This document shows positions 8,704-18,619 of a DNA stretch of 64,000 bases, one piece after another (position 1 is the first letter of the stretch; the number at the start of each line of letters is the position of its first letter). The stretch comes from JANQOZ01 sp045106555 (GTDB lineage Bacteria > Pseudomonadota > Gammaproteobacteria > Xanthomonadales > SZUA-38). The stretch spans positions 13,930 through 77,929 of the forward strand of contig JBGCET010000040.1 of assembly GCA_045106555.1 (NCBI GenBank), in the 5' to 3' direction. The position numbers and the translations under genes are program-made. Under the pieces are notes generated by a model. It had not been told where the DNA came from. It saw only the letters and a list, made by a program, of their open reading frames with translations, and did not search any database.

Positions 8704-9558
8704 TCAATCGTTTTGGGAAACCAGCATGCGCAGATCCACCGCATCGAAAGTGTACTGCTCGTTGCAGAACTCGCAGTCAACGGTGACTATCTCACCGCCT
8801 TCAATATCGTCTCTCAATGCCTCATCGCCCAACGCAGTTAGTACTTCCGCGACTCTCTGACGAGAGCAGGGGCAATCAAAGCTTAGGGCCTTGCGAGGCT
8901 CCCAGTTCAACTCCTCTTCGGCAAATAGCCGGTCGGCCAGCGCGCCGGCGCTCAGGCCCAAAAGTTCCTCGGCAGTGACGGTTGCTGCAAGGTGGGTAAT
9001 TCGGTTCCAACCGTCCGGGTCCTCGGCTGAACGCTCCGGCAGGCGTTGCACGATTAATCCGGCGGCCCGGTCGTTGTTCGCGCTCAGCCACAGCCGCGTG
9101 TCCAACTGCTCAGAGTGGGTAAAGTAGCCGGTTAGCGCGTCAGCCAAGGTGTTGCCAGTAATCTCCACAATTCCCTGGTAACGTTCCTGACGCGCATTTT
9201 CAATGGTGATGGTCAGAACGCTGCCAGGGCTCGTGGCCTCCAGAGACCAGTCATTGCTCAGTTCAGGATTGACGCTCAGAACACCGCGATGGGTGCCGGT
9301 GCTGGTGCATTCAGCCATCAACAGCTTTAGCCGGGTGTCCCCCTGCAGTTGTAGCGTCACACGGCCATCTACTTTGATTCTGCTGGCCATAAGGGCGGTG
9401 GCGGCTACGGCCTCTCCCAGAAGTTGTTCCGCCGGCGGCGGCGCCAAGTTGCGCAAGCGAATGGCTTGCCAGGTGTCGTCCAAGCTGACAAAGGCCCCGC
9501 GTACGGCCAGCCCATGCATGGCAAAGCGATGCAGGCCATCACGTTCCGCCCGTTTCAT
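8704..9558 (-). CDS. hslO: Hsp33 redox-activated chaperone
   Basis: A 284-aa protein aligning along its length with Hsp33 (family about 290 aa). The N-terminal substrate-binding domain includes VTLQLQGDTRLKLLMAE and HSEQLDTRLWL. The C-terminal redox switch has the four zinc cysteines, C229 and C231 (CPC) and C262 and C265 (CEFC). In the family these bind zinc when reduced and form disulfides under oxidative stress, unfolding the linker and activating holdase activity in the cytoplasm. Its ATG overlaps the stop of the upstream lipoprotein gene (ATGA), so the two are co-translated. Confidence 0.96.
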   Translation of the reverse strand: MKRAERDGLHRFAMHGLAVRGAFVSLDDTWQAIRLRNLAPPPAEQLLGEAVAATALMASRIKVDGRVTLQLQGDTRLKLLMAECTSTGTHRGVLSVNPELSNDWSLEATSPGSVLTITIENARQERYQGIVEITGNTLADALTGYFTHSEQLDTRLWLSANNDRAAGLIVQRLPERSAEDPDGWNRITHLAATVTAEELLGLSAGALADRLFAEEELNWEPRKALSFDCPCSRQRVAEVLTALGDEALRDDIEGGEIVTVDCEFCNEQYTFDAVDLRMLVSQND

Positions 9559-10046
9559 CGAAATTGCCAGGGCCGTCCGGGGGTCGGGCTGAGCCAGCTG
9601 GCCTCATCGACATCGAACTGCTCCCCGCCGCTATGAAAAACGCGGCCGGTGATGCTCAGAGGCAGTTGGCTTCGCTGTCGTTCGGTCAACGGTCGAAGGG
9701 CTTCAACAACTGCCGAGGGCAGTGCCCCTTCGGTGCTGAGCAGTTCCTCCCCCAACGCGGGTAACAGGCCGCTGAATTCTGGCGATAAGGCTGGTATTTC
9801 AGCGCCATTAATAGTGACGCTGAGTTCGATGCGGTCAATATGAATTTGCCGCGCCGCCGGGTTGCTAAGGCGCAGATCCAAGGTGAAGCGAGATTGATCT
9901 TGTACCGCAAGAGACACGAGCTTGACCCGCGGTGGTTCAAGCTTGGGCGGCCGCGAGCCGCACGCGCCGAGGGTCAGGCTAAGGGCAGTCAGGATGACAA
10001 TCAGTATCCATCCCTGAGGGTCAAAGCGTTGAGTTTTTTCCAGCAT
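9555..10046 (-). CDS. LEA14-like (WHy domain) lipoprotein
   Basis: A 163-aa protein with a lipoprotein signal peptide (hydrophobic LIVILTALSLTLGAC, lipid-acceptor C29). The remainder resembles the late-embryogenesis-abundant type 2/WHy fold: conserved FTLDLRLSNP followed by beta-strand sequence with ELSVTINGAEIP. Bacterial members are small periplasmic or outer-membrane lipoproteins of uncertain function, sometimes tied to stress. Its overlap with hslO suggests co-expression under stress, but that is inference from position only. Confidence 0.78.
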   Translation of the reverse strand: MLEKTQRFDPQGWILIVILTALSLTLGACGSRPPKLEPPRVKLVSLAVQDQSRFTLDLRLSNPAARQIHIDRIELSVTINGAEIPALSPEFSGLLPALGEELLSTEGALPSAVVEALRPLTERQRSQLPLSITGRVFHSGGEQFDVDEASWLSPTPGRPWQFR

Positions 10047-10141
10047 GATTGTTCGAGCTTACCTTTAGATTTGTTTCAGAGTGCGAGGTTTGCGAGCGGG
10101 GAGGTGAATTACGCCCTTGCTCGGATGTTGCTGAGAATCGG

Positions 10142-11035
10142 TCACTGACTCCAATAGCGCGGGTCAAAATGATCGGCAAGCGCATCAGTCAACAGGTTCA
10201 AGGCCGTGACCAGAACCACCAGCGAGCCTGAGGCTACCACGAAATTCAAAAAATGACCGGCCAAAATATCCTGGCTGGACTCTGCCATCATTCGGCCCCA
10301 GCTCACGCTTTGGCCATCACCCAAACCGAGAAAGCTCAGGACCACTTCTGACTTCACTGCGGCGACAAAAATAATGGTTGCCTGTATCAGCAGCAGATGA
10401 CGAATGTTGGGGCTAACATGACGATACAAAATGGCACTGACCGGTACGCCCTGGGTCCGCGCTGATAGCACGTAACCGGTTTCTCGAATTTTGAGGGTTT
10501 CGGCGCGAATATACCGAGCGGTAGAGGTCCAGAAAGCCAGCGTAAGAGCCGCAATCACGGTCCCTGGTGCGCCCTGGGCGGCATATGCCAGAGCGCCCAC
10601 CAGCAAGTAAAAGGGAATGGCGTCTATCACGGCCAGCAGCCAGGAAACCAAAAGATCCGGCCACCGCCCGGAAAAATATCCTGCCAGCATACCCAAGGTG
10701 CCACCGATGACTGTCGTCAGAACGGCAACCAGCAACCCGGTTTGAAAAGCGGTGGCTGCGCCGGCAGCAGCTCTGGCGGCAATATCCTGACCGATAGCGT
10801 TGGTACCCAGCCAGTGTTGCAGCGATGCCGGCAAGTGGTTTTCGGCGTCGGTTAGCGTTGCGCGATCGCCCCACAGGCCAAGCCAATGTGACATGGCCAA
10901 CAGCGTAAACACCGTCAGCCCGGCGATCGCGCCGAAGGTTAGGATGGACTGAATTCGCCGCTGAGAAGGTGCCCTGACAGTGCCAATAGCTGAGCTGTAA
11001 ACGTGGTGAAGGCGACGGTTGGGCGAGAAACTCAT
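10142..11035 (-). CDS. OppC/DppC-type ABC transporter permease
   Basis: A 297-aa inner-membrane permease. It has an N-terminal transmembrane segment, a periplasmic loop with the NAIGQDIAARAAAGA stretch (the LGTDxxGRD-like region of OppC proteins), then five further hydrophobic segments. The EAA loop, which contacts the ATPase, is seen around RTQGVPVSAILYRHVSPN. The family imports peptides, nickel or opines with OppB, two ATPases and a binding protein. Only the OppB partner is adjacent, overlapping by TAATG; no ATPase or binding-protein gene is within this window. Confidence 0.88.
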   Translation of the reverse strand: MSFSPNRRLHHVYSSAIGTVRAPSQRRIQSILTFGAIAGLTVFTLLAMSHWLGLWGDRATLTDAENHLPASLQHWLGTNAIGQDIAARAAAGAATAFQTGLLVAVLTTVIGGTLGMLAGYFSGRWPDLLVSWLLAVIDAIPFYLLVGALAYAAQGAPGTVIAALTLAFWTSTARYIRAETLKIRETGYVLSARTQGVPVSAILYRHVSPNIRHLLLIQATIIFVAAVKSEVVLSFLGLGDGQSVSWGRMMAESSQDILAGHFLNFVVASGSLVVLVTALNLLTDALADHFDPRYWSQ

Positions 11036-11970
11036 TACAACGTCAGCCTCGGGTCCACCCGTCGGTACAGCCTATCGGTACCCACCATGACCATCACCAT
11101 CAGCAGTGAGCTTAGTCCCAGGACCGCCTTAAGAACCGGTTGATCGCCATTGGTGATGGCATCGAAAGTCACTTTCCCAGCGCCGGGAATGCCAAAGTAA
11201 CTCTCCAGCAACAGGCTTCCGCCCACCACCAACGAGGGAATGGAGTACATCAGTCGAGTGATAATGGGTAAAAGGGCGTTGGGCAAGACGGCCAGCAGCA
11301 TCAGTCGCCACCGCGAGTAACCAAGCATTTGGCAGGTCCTGACATGCTCCCGGGACATTTCTTCTACCAACACGGCGCGATAAAAACGCACGTTATAGCC
11401 TGTGCTGACCAATACGATAATGAAGGTGGGCACCGCAACAAAGCTAAGCCATTGGGACATGCTGGCTGTTGACCACCCTCTGGCCGGAAACCAGCCCAAG
11501 CCATAGCGTGAGGCAAATACAATCTGTGCCACCATCATCACCACAACAAAACTCACGCTCATGGCCAGCATGGCGCCACTGGCCACCAGACGATCCGGCC
11601 ACCGATTACGATGGCTTGCGGCCGTACCGGCCAAAATCAGTGCGAGCAGGTGTCCCAAAATAAAACCCGGCAAGACCAAAGCGATCGAGTTAGGTACGGT
11701 TCGGGCCAACAGCTCAGTGACCGGCTCTCCAGTGCTGTCAGACTGGCCCAGGTCCAACGTCAGTAAATCCGCCAGATAGTGTCCATACTGGACGATCCAG
11801 GGTCTGCCGTCGTGTAATTGCTCGCGAATAACCGCCACTTCCTCAGCGGTGGGGTTTCGGCCAGCCAGCTCCAACGCCCGATCTGGCCCAAATTTGACCA
11901 ACAGCGTGAAGCCCAGCGCGGTGACCCCAAGCATGACCGGGATGACTCGCAAAAATAGCGTTTGAAACAT
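11035..11970 (-). CDS. OppB/DppB-type ABC transporter permease
   Basis: A 311-aa inner-membrane permease of the OppB family. It has an N-terminal transmembrane helix (VIPVMLGVTALGFTLL), the PTAEEVAVIREQL segment after it, and an EAA-like cytoplasmic loop near CQMLGYSRWRLMLLAVLPNA. It ends with DRLYRRVDPRLTL, typical of the family (DPR near the C-terminus). It is the first gene of a two-permease unit. Substrate cannot be read from permeases alone; peptides are the commonest choice. Confidence 0.88.
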   Translation of the reverse strand: MFQTLFLRVIPVMLGVTALGFTLLVKFGPDRALELAGRNPTAEEVAVIREQLHDGRPWIVQYGHYLADLLTLDLGQSDSTGEPVTELLARTVPNSIALVLPGFILGHLLALILAGTAASHRNRWPDRLVASGAMLAMSVSFVVVMMVAQIVFASRYGLGWFPARGWSTASMSQWLSFVAVPTFIIVLVSTGYNVRFYRAVLVEEMSREHVRTCQMLGYSRWRLMLLAVLPNALLPIITRLMYSIPSLVVGGSLLLESYFGIPGAGKVTFDAITNGDQPVLKAVLGLSSLLMVMVMVGTDRLYRRVDPRLTL

Positions 11971-12127
11971 GATTGAGGCTCACCGTACCGGCGGTCTTCT
12001 GGGCTCGCAAGCCTTGATCCGCGGTTTCGCTCTATGTCGAAGATTTAGCCTGGCATTGAACATGTTCAGCACTTCAAAAAAAGGCCGGATTAATGCATTA
12101 TTGAAGGTTCGCTAAGTAAAAAAATTT

Positions 12128-15100
12128 ATGATCGAAACCATACAGCTACCCCCGAAGGACGCCTGCGGCTTTGGCCTGATTGCTCAGGTGGATGGCGCAC
12201 CCAGTCATTGGATCGTGCAGACCGCCCTAAGCGCATTGGCCTGCCTTACTCACCGAGGGGCGGTGGCCTCCGACGGCCTTTCAGGGGACGGCTGTGGCGT
12301 CTTGATGCAGTTTCCGAAGAAGTTCCTGGCCAGAGTTGGCGCGGAGGCCGGATTACGGCTCAGCGACAACTTTGCCGCCGGCATGGTTTTCATGCATCCC
12401 GAAGAGCATATTCGCCAGCGAAGCAAAAAGCTGCTGGAAGATGCGTTAGCGCAGGTTTCATTGAGTATTGCCGGCTGGCGCGAGGTGCCCATCGACGAGA
12501 CGGCAATCGGTCCTCAGGCACAGCGCTGTCTGCCCCGCATCGAGCAGGTTTTCATTAACGCTCCGCCGGGCTGGAACGTGCACGACCTTGAGCGCCAGCT
12601 GTTTGTGGCCCGTCATCGCGCGGGTGAGGCAAACCTGCGTTTTCCTGATCCAGACTCCTTTTGGTACGTGGCCAGCCTGTCCAACCTGGTCATGGTGTAC
12701 AAAGGCCTGATTTGCCCCGATGGTTTAGCGCATTTTTATCCCGATTTGAAAGACCCGGGCCTGGAATCAGCAATATGTCTGTTTCACCAAAGGTTCTCTA
12801 CGAACACGCTGCCGAACTGGAAGTACGCTCAGCCTTTCAGGTTTCTGGCCCACAATGGGGAAATTAACAGTATTGCTGCGAACCGCAGCTGGGCGGCGAC
12901 TCGCGCGTCCAAGCTACAAACGCCCCTGTTGCCCGCCCTGGAGAGTTTTGAATTTCTGGTCAACCAGGCGGGTTCTGACTCGTCCTCACTGGACAATATG
13001 CTGGAGGTGTTGCTCGCGGGCGGGATGGACGTGTTTCGAGCGATGCGGCTGTTGATGCCGCCGGCGTGGGAAAACCGGGTCGACATGGATCCGGATTTGC
13101 GGGCGTTCTTTGAGTTCAACTCCACCCACATGGAGCCCTGGGACGGACCCGCAGGCATTGTTATGTCTAACGGTCGCGTTGCCACCTGTGCACTGGATCG
13201 AAACGGGTTGCGGCCGGCGCGGTACGTGCTAACCCGCAATGGGGTTCTCACCGTCGCCTCAGAGGTTGGCGTGTGGGACTACAAGCCCGAAGACGTGCTG
13301 GAAAAAGGCCGTCTGGGACCTGGGGAAATGCTGGCGGTAGACGTAGAGGAGGGGCGGGTCTGGAAGCCTTCAGCGATTGACGATAATTTGAAGTCCCGTC
13401 ATCCCTACGCCGAATGGCTCACTGAAAACGTTATTGAGATCAACAATAACGACGAGCAGGAAATGGCCGCGGCTGATCGTTTCATGAAAACGGATTTTGA
13501 ACGGCTTCCTACCTTTGAAAAGTTGTTCAACCTGACGGTGGAAGAAAAGAACTTCATCATTCGGCCGCTGGCAGAGAACTCGGCAGAGGCGGTGGGTTCC
13601 ATGGGCGATGACACGCCCATCGCCGTTTTGTCACGGCAGATTCGTAGCGTCTACGACTATTTCCGTCAGCAGTTTGCGCAGGTAACAAACCCCCCCATCG
13701 ATCCGCTGCGCGAAGCCAGTGCCATGTCGCTGCAAACCAGCATTGGGCGGGATCACAATGTATTTCATGAGACCACAACCCACGCTCATCGGGCCCATCT
13801 GCCCTGGCCGGTGTTGAACTACGTCAAATACCAGCAGTTATTGGAGCTAGACCAGGAGTACTTTCAAAATCGCCGTTTGTCCCTGAACGTGGATCGAGAA
13901 GCGCCTTGGGATTCAGCCATTCGGCGCCTCTGCGATCAGGCAGTCGAAGCCGTTCGCGATGGCGTGGTGGTGTTGGTATTAACCGATCGCGATATTGATC
14001 CGAGACGACTGCCCCTGCCGGCACCGCTGGCTGTTGGCGCAGTGCACCAGGCGTTGGTGAACGCCCGTTTGCGCTGTGACTGCGCCATTGTGGTGGAGAC
14101 CGGCAGTGCCCGGGATCCCCATCATTTTGCTGTGCTCATTGGCTTGGGCGCGACCGCAATTTACCCGTATCTTGCCTATCAGGTGCTCAACGAGCTGCAT
14201 TCAGAGGGACGCCTGGAAGGTGATCCTCTGCAGCTGCGCAAGGCTTACCGACGCGGGGTCCGTAAGGGCCTGCTTAAAATTCTCAGCAAGATGGGGATTT
14301 CCACCGTTGCCAGCTATCGCGGCGCTCAATTGTTTGAAGCAGTAGGCCTGGATCGAAGTCTGGTGGACCTGTGTTGTCCCGGTGCCCCCAGCCGCATTGC
14401 GGGCGCCCGTTTCGAAGACTTGAAGGCTGATCAGGAATTGTTATCCGCTTCCGCCTGGTCCAGAGCCAGGCCTCGACGGGGTGGCCTGCTTCGCTACGTA
14501 CACGGCGCCGAATTTCACGCTTACAATCCGGATGTTGTTACCACCCTGCATCAGGCGGTGGCGTCCGGCAATCCGGAAGATTTCAAGGCCTACAGCAAAA
14601 TCATCAATCAGCGTCCCATTGCTGCATTGCGAGATTTGCTTGAACTGCGGCCTCATGCTGAGCCGTGTGAACTCGATCAGGTGGAGGGTCTGGATAACAT
14701 CCTGCGCCGTTTCGATTCAGCCGCCATGTCCATCGGCGCGCTATCGCCAGAGGCTCACGAAACTCTGGCTCGAGCGATGAACAAGCTGGGCGGGCGATCA
14801 AACTCCGGCGAAGGCGGTGAAGACCCCCAACGCTATGGTGGCGAGCGTCGGTCGCGGATCAAACAGGTGGCTTCAGGGCGGTTTGGCGTTACCGCGCCCT
14901 ACTTGATTGATGCTGACGTGCTCCAAATTAAGGTTGCCCAGGGCGCAAAGCCCGGCGAAGGCGGTCAGTTGCCGGGCAACAAGGTGACCCCGGAGATTGC
15001 CGCGCTGCGATACTCAAAGCCTGGCGTCACTTTGATTTCGCCGCCACCCCATCACGACATTTACTCCATCGAAGATCTGGCTCAGCTGATCTTTGATCTC

Positions 15101-16585
15101 AAGCAAGTAAACCCTCGTGCATTGGTGTCGGTAAAACTGGTGTCCTCTCCCGGCGTCGGCACCATCGCTGTCGGTGTAGCCAAGGCATACGCGGATTTGA
15201 TTACCATCGCCGGCCATGATGGCGGAACCGGCGCCAGCCCGTTAACGTCGCTGAAATACGCCGGAATTCCCTGGGAGATCGGTTTGGCCGAAGCCCATGA
15301 GGCTCTGGTCAGCAACGATTTGCGACATAAAGTCAGGCTGCAGGTGGATGGCGGCCTGAAAACAGGCCTGGACGTGGTTAAGGCTGCCATGCTGGGCGCC
15401 GAGAGTTTTGGTTTCGGCACCGCGCCGATGATTGCCATGGGCTGCAAATATCTGCGGATCTGCCACCTGAACAATTGCGCAACCGGTGTTGCAACCCAGG
15501 ACAGCGTGCTGCGCAGCAAACATTTTGATGGCGATGTTGAAAAAGTGACTCGGTACTTCAATTTTGTAGCCGAAGAGGTTCGCACAGAGCTTGCACGAAT
15601 GGGTTTCCTGCGTCTGCAGGACATCATCGGTCGCAGCGACCTATTTGTGCAGCGCCAGGGTGATACCCAGCGCCAGCGCCAGGTAGATCTGGGTGGCGTT
15701 TTGCGCGCGGCCCAGGCCCGCAACAAATATCCACCCTACTGTGTGGAGGACAGCAATCCGCCCCACGATAAGGGTGTGATCAATCAGCAGGTGCTGGCCC
15801 TGGCCAGTGGCAGCGGTGGTGCTAAAACCCAGCATGGCCCCATTCGTGTGCGTAACTTTGATCGCTCTATCGGTGCAAGCCTGGCGGGCTGGATCGCTGC
15901 CGACGCCAGCCGACAGAAAAACCAGTATCGATTTGCCTTCGAGGGTTCTGCCGGACAGACCTTTGGTGGTTGGTCTATGCCGGGTATGGAGTTTGAGCTG
16001 TTAGGGGACGCTAACGACTATGTTGGCAAAGGCATGCACGGCGGGCGTATTGTCATTAAACCGCCGGCCACCCCGGATTTGTCTGCCCGTCGTTCAACTA
16101 TTGTGGGCAATACCTGTTTGTACGGCGCTACGGGTGGCGAGCTGTATGCCGCCGGCCAGGCCGGCGAGCGTTTTGGCGTACGCAATTCCGGCGCGGTTGC
16201 GGTGGTGGAAGGCATTGGCCACCACGGCTGCGAATACATGACGGGCGGCACTATTGTGGTGCTCGGTCGCGTTGGGCCAAACTTCGCTGCCGGCATGACT
16301 GGCGGCCGAGCCTACGTATTGGACCGCGACGATCGGCTGGAACATAACCTCAACCCGGAATTTGTAGACGCCGTAAGCCTGGATGGTGCCAACGCCGAGA
16401 TGTTTCAGGGTGAACTCAAGCGTTTGATCCAGCGCCATATCGATTTAACCCAGAGCGCCTGGGGTCAACGCATTCTCGATCACTTTGACCAATATCTGTT
16501 GGCGTTCCGGGTGGTTGAACCCCGCAGCAGTGTGGGTCAATCCAAACAACCGCCGGCGGTTCCCGTCCGATTGGTGAAAGGCTGA
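12128..16585 (+). CDS. gltB: glutamate synthase [NADPH] large subunit
   Basis: A 1485-aa protein of the usual GltB length. It has a 12-residue propeptide and then the catalytic N-terminal cysteine (C13, CGFGLIAQ) of the class II glutamine amidotransferase domain. This is followed by the central domain, the FMN-binding TIM barrel, a 3Fe-4S site with Cys spaced x5 and x4 (GCKYLRICHLNNCATG), and the C-terminal beta-helix with GGE and GNTCLYGATGG repeats. It makes two glutamates from glutamine and 2-oxoglutarate with electrons from GltD. ATG 12128 is the first start after an in-frame stop at 12113; the ribosome-binding site is weak. Its stop overlaps gltD (TGATG). Confidence 0.98.
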   Translation: MIETIQLPPKDACGFGLIAQVDGAPSHWIVQTALSALACLTHRGAVASDGLSGDGCGVLMQFPKKFLARVGAEAGLRLSDNFAAGMVFMHPEEHIRQRSKKLLEDALAQVSLSIAGWREVPIDETAIGPQAQRCLPRIEQVFINAPPGWNVHDLERQLFVARHRAGEANLRFPDPDSFWYVASLSNLVMVYKGLICPDGLAHFYPDLKDPGLESAICLFHQRFSTNTLPNWKYAQPFRFLAHNGEINSIAANRSWAATRASKLQTPLLPALESFEFLVNQAGSDSSSLDNMLEVLLAGGMDVFRAMRLLMPPAWENRVDMDPDLRAFFEFNSTHMEPWDGPAGIVMSNGRVATCALDRNGLRPARYVLTRNGVLTVASEVGVWDYKPEDVLEKGRLGPGEMLAVDVEEGRVWKPSAIDDNLKSRHPYAEWLTENVIEINNNDEQEMAAADRFMKTDFERLPTFEKLFNLTVEEKNFIIRPLAENSAEAVGSMGDDTPIAVLSRQIRSVYDYFRQQFAQVTNPPIDPLREASAMSLQTSIGRDHNVFHETTTHAHRAHLPWPVLNYVKYQQLLELDQEYFQNRRLSLNVDREAPWDSAIRRLCDQAVEAVRDGVVVLVLTDRDIDPRRLPLPAPLAVGAVHQALVNARLRCDCAIVVETGSARDPHHFAVLIGLGATAIYPYLAYQVLNELHSEGRLEGDPLQLRKAYRRGVRKGLLKILSKMGISTVASYRGAQLFEAVGLDRSLVDLCCPGAPSRIAGARFEDLKADQELLSASAWSRARPRRGGLLRYVHGAEFHAYNPDVVTTLHQAVASGNPEDFKAYSKIINQRPIAALRDLLELRPHAEPCELDQVEGLDNILRRFDSAAMSIGALSPEAHETLARAMNKLGGRSNSGEGGEDPQRYGGERRSRIKQVASGRFGVTAPYLIDADVLQIKVAQGAKPGEGGQLPGNKVTPEIAALRYSKPGVTLISPPPHHDIYSIEDLAQLIFDLKQVNPRALVSVKLVSSPGVGTIAVGVAKAYADLITIAGHDGGTGASPLTSLKYAGIPWEIGLAEAHEALVSNDLRHKVRLQVDGGLKTGLDVVKAAMLGAESFGFGTAPMIAMGCKYLRICHLNNCATGVATQDSVLRSKHFDGDVEKVTRYFNFVAEEVRTELARMGFLRLQDIIGRSDLFVQRQGDTQRQRQVDLGGVLRAAQARNKYPPYCVEDSNPPHDKGVINQQVLALASGSGGAKTQHGPIRVRNFDRSIGASLAGWIAADASRQKNQYRFAFEGSAGQTFGGWSMPGMEFELLGDANDYVGKGMHGGRIVIKPPATPDLSARRSTIVGNTCLYGATGGELYAAGQAGERFGVRNSGAVAVVEGIGHHGCEYMTGGTIVVLGRVGPNFAAGMTGGRAYVLDRDDRLEHNLNPEFVDAVSLDGANAEMFQGELKRLIQRHIDLTQSAWGQRILDHFDQYLLAFRVVEPRSSVGQSKQPPAVPVRLVKG

Positions 16586-18015
16586 TGAGCGATAAAAACT
16601 TTACGTTTCTTAATGTAGACCGGTCCGGACCGGACGTTCTGCCGGTCAAAATCCGCCAGGCCGAGTTTCGAGAGATCTATGAGCCTTTTGATCCAGAAGC
16701 CGCCAGCGAACAGTCCACTCGATGTCTGGACTGCGGCAATCCGTACTGCGAGTGGAAGTGCCCGGTGCACAACTACATTCCAGATTGGTTGGCTCTGGTC
16801 GCCGAGGGTCGTATCGAGGAAGCCGCGGAGCTAGCCCACGAAACCAACAGTCTGCCGGAGATGTGCGGCAGGATTTGTCCTCAAGATCGTCTTTGCGAAG
16901 GTGCTTGCACCCTCAACACCGGTTTTGGCGCAGTGACCATTGGCGCGGTGGAAAAGTACCTGGTGGATACCGCGTTTGAACGGGGTTGGCGACCGGACTT
17001 GAGTCATGTCAGACCCACCAACTACAGCGTCGCGATTGTAGGGGCCGGTCCTGCGGGAATGGCCTGCGCCGATGTGCTGGTCCGCAACGGCGTCGCTGCC
17101 ACAGTTTACGACCGCTATCCCGAAGTGGGTGGTTTGTTGAGTTTCGGTATTCCCGAATTCAAGCTGGAGCTGGGCGTAGTGCGCCGCCGCCGTGAGGTGT
17201 TTGAAGGCATGGGCATAACGTTTCAGGTCAATACCAATGTGGGCGAAGACGTTAGCGTTGATGAGCTGATGAAGCGCCACGATGCGTTGTTCCTGGGCAT
17301 GGGTACCTACAGTGCGGTGACCGGTAATCTGCCGGGTGCTGATGCTGATGGCGTTGTTCCGGCGCTCAAATTTCTGATCGGACAAACCAACTCGCTGTAC
17401 GAGCTGGGAATGAGCGATCATCCTCACATCGATCTGGCGGGAAAAAAGGTGGTGGTTCTTGGTGGCGGCGACACGGCCATGGACTGTGTACGCACCGCCA
17501 TTCGACAAGGCGCCAGTAGCGTCACCTGCGTTTATCGTCGTGATCGTAGCAACATGCCGGGGTCGCAGAGAGAAGTGGACCTTGCCATGTCCGAGGGCGT
17601 TGATTTCCAATTTCAAGCCAATCCGCTAGAAATCGTCCAAGTTGACGGCAAGGTCACGGGCATGAAAATCGAACGCACTGAACTTAAGCCTGATGCCAGC
17701 GGGTCACGACTGACGCCAGTGCCCATCCCAGGCAGTGAGACGGTGATTGATGCAGACGCGGTGTTAGTGGCGTTTGGATATCGACCCAGCGTTCCACAGT
17801 GGGTGACGGACCTTGGTGTGCGCACTGACGCCAACGGAAAAATTGTGGTGAGCGGGGGCAGTCCGGAAGGTGGGCAAACCAGCAATCCACAGGTGTTTGC
17901 CGGCGGCGATATGGTCCTAGGCGCAGACCTGGTGGTAACGGCGGTGGCCGGCGGCCGGGCGGCGGCTCAAGGGATCTTAAAGCAGCTCAACATTGCCAGT
18001 GAGATTGCCGCATGA
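16585..18015 (+). CDS. gltD: glutamate synthase [NADPH] small subunit
   Basis: A 476-aa flavoprotein. The N-terminal cysteines for two 4Fe-4S clusters are visible (CLDCGNPYCEWKCP and CGRICPQDRLCEGAC), then the FAD dinucleotide-binding motif VGAGPAGMACADV and the NADPH motif VLGGGDTAMDC. It passes electrons from NADPH through FAD and the clusters to GltB. Start overlaps gltB; the stop overlaps the next small gene (ATGA), giving a tight three-gene unit. Confidence 0.97.
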   Translation: MSDKNFTFLNVDRSGPDVLPVKIRQAEFREIYEPFDPEAASEQSTRCLDCGNPYCEWKCPVHNYIPDWLALVAEGRIEEAAELAHETNSLPEMCGRICPQDRLCEGACTLNTGFGAVTIGAVEKYLVDTAFERGWRPDLSHVRPTNYSVAIVGAGPAGMACADVLVRNGVAATVYDRYPEVGGLLSFGIPEFKLELGVVRRRREVFEGMGITFQVNTNVGEDVSVDELMKRHDALFLGMGTYSAVTGNLPGADADGVVPALKFLIGQTNSLYELGMSDHPHIDLAGKKVVVLGGGDTAMDCVRTAIRQGASSVTCVYRRDRSNMPGSQREVDLAMSEGVDFQFQANPLEIVQVDGKVTGMKIERTELKPDASGSRLTPVPIPGSETVIDADAVLVAFGYRPSVPQWVTDLGVRTDANGKIVVSGGSPEGGQTSNPQVFAGGDMVLGADLVVTAVAGGRAAAQGILKQLNIASEIAA

Positions 18016-18551
18016 CAAGCCTGCGCCGGCGTGACGTTTGTCCGTCAGCAACAGCGGGTGTTTGTCTCGTTTTGGCGATGGTTTTGTCTCTGGTTTTGTT
18101 TATGCCGGTTTTTGCAGAGCATCACGAAACGTTGAGCGCTGATCGGGCTCAGCAAATTGAACAGGCCTGCCTGAAGACCAATCGGGATTATCAGTATTAT
18201 CGAGACCGCGGAGACGCCCAGGCTTACGCCTCATTGTTTAGTGAGCAGGGCGAGTTTGTATTGTCCAACACGGTGAGTGGTCGCAAAGCGATCGCCGCGG
18301 CAATGACCAAACGATTTTCTGAGCAACGCAGCCGACATTTCACTAACGTGGTTCAAATGAACGCGACAGGGCCCCATAGTGCTGAAGGGCTGGTTTACCT
18401 CCTGTTGTTTCGCGGCCCCCAGGGCGAAACCTCTCCGCTGGCGATTGACGGCATGGATCTGGTTGCGCAATACCACGATCAGTACGAAATGGAAGGCGAT
18501 CGGTGTTTGATTCGCCAGCGTCGGGTTGAGGTCATCTTCACCCGCAGGTAG
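18012..18551 (+). CDS. secreted NTF2/SnoaL-like protein
   Basis: A 179-aa protein. A strong N-terminal signal sequence (CLVLAMVLSLVLFMPVFAEH) is followed by a SnoaL-like fold typical of the NTF2 superfamily: KTNRDYQYYRDRGDAQAYAS, LFSEQGEFVL, GRKAIAAAM, then antiparallel strands ending RCLIRQRRVEVIF. Such proteins bind small hydrophobic ligands or act as enzymes with few conserved residues, so no reaction can be assigned. Its ATG overlaps the gltD stop, so it is translated with gltBD, but a role in nitrogen assimilation is unproven. Confidence 0.75.
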   Translation: MTSLRRRDVCPSATAGVCLVLAMVLSLVLFMPVFAEHHETLSADRAQQIEQACLKTNRDYQYYRDRGDAQAYASLFSEQGEFVLSNTVSGRKAIAAAMTKRFSEQRSRHFTNVVQMNATGPHSAEGLVYLLLFRGPQGETSPLAIDGMDLVAQYHDQYEMEGDRCLIRQRRVEVIFTRR

Positions 18552-18619
18552 TTTTTGGGCGTATCTCTTCGCAGGATTGAACTCTCGTCTGGTTCTCACT
18601 TTCCGGTTAGCATGCAGTC

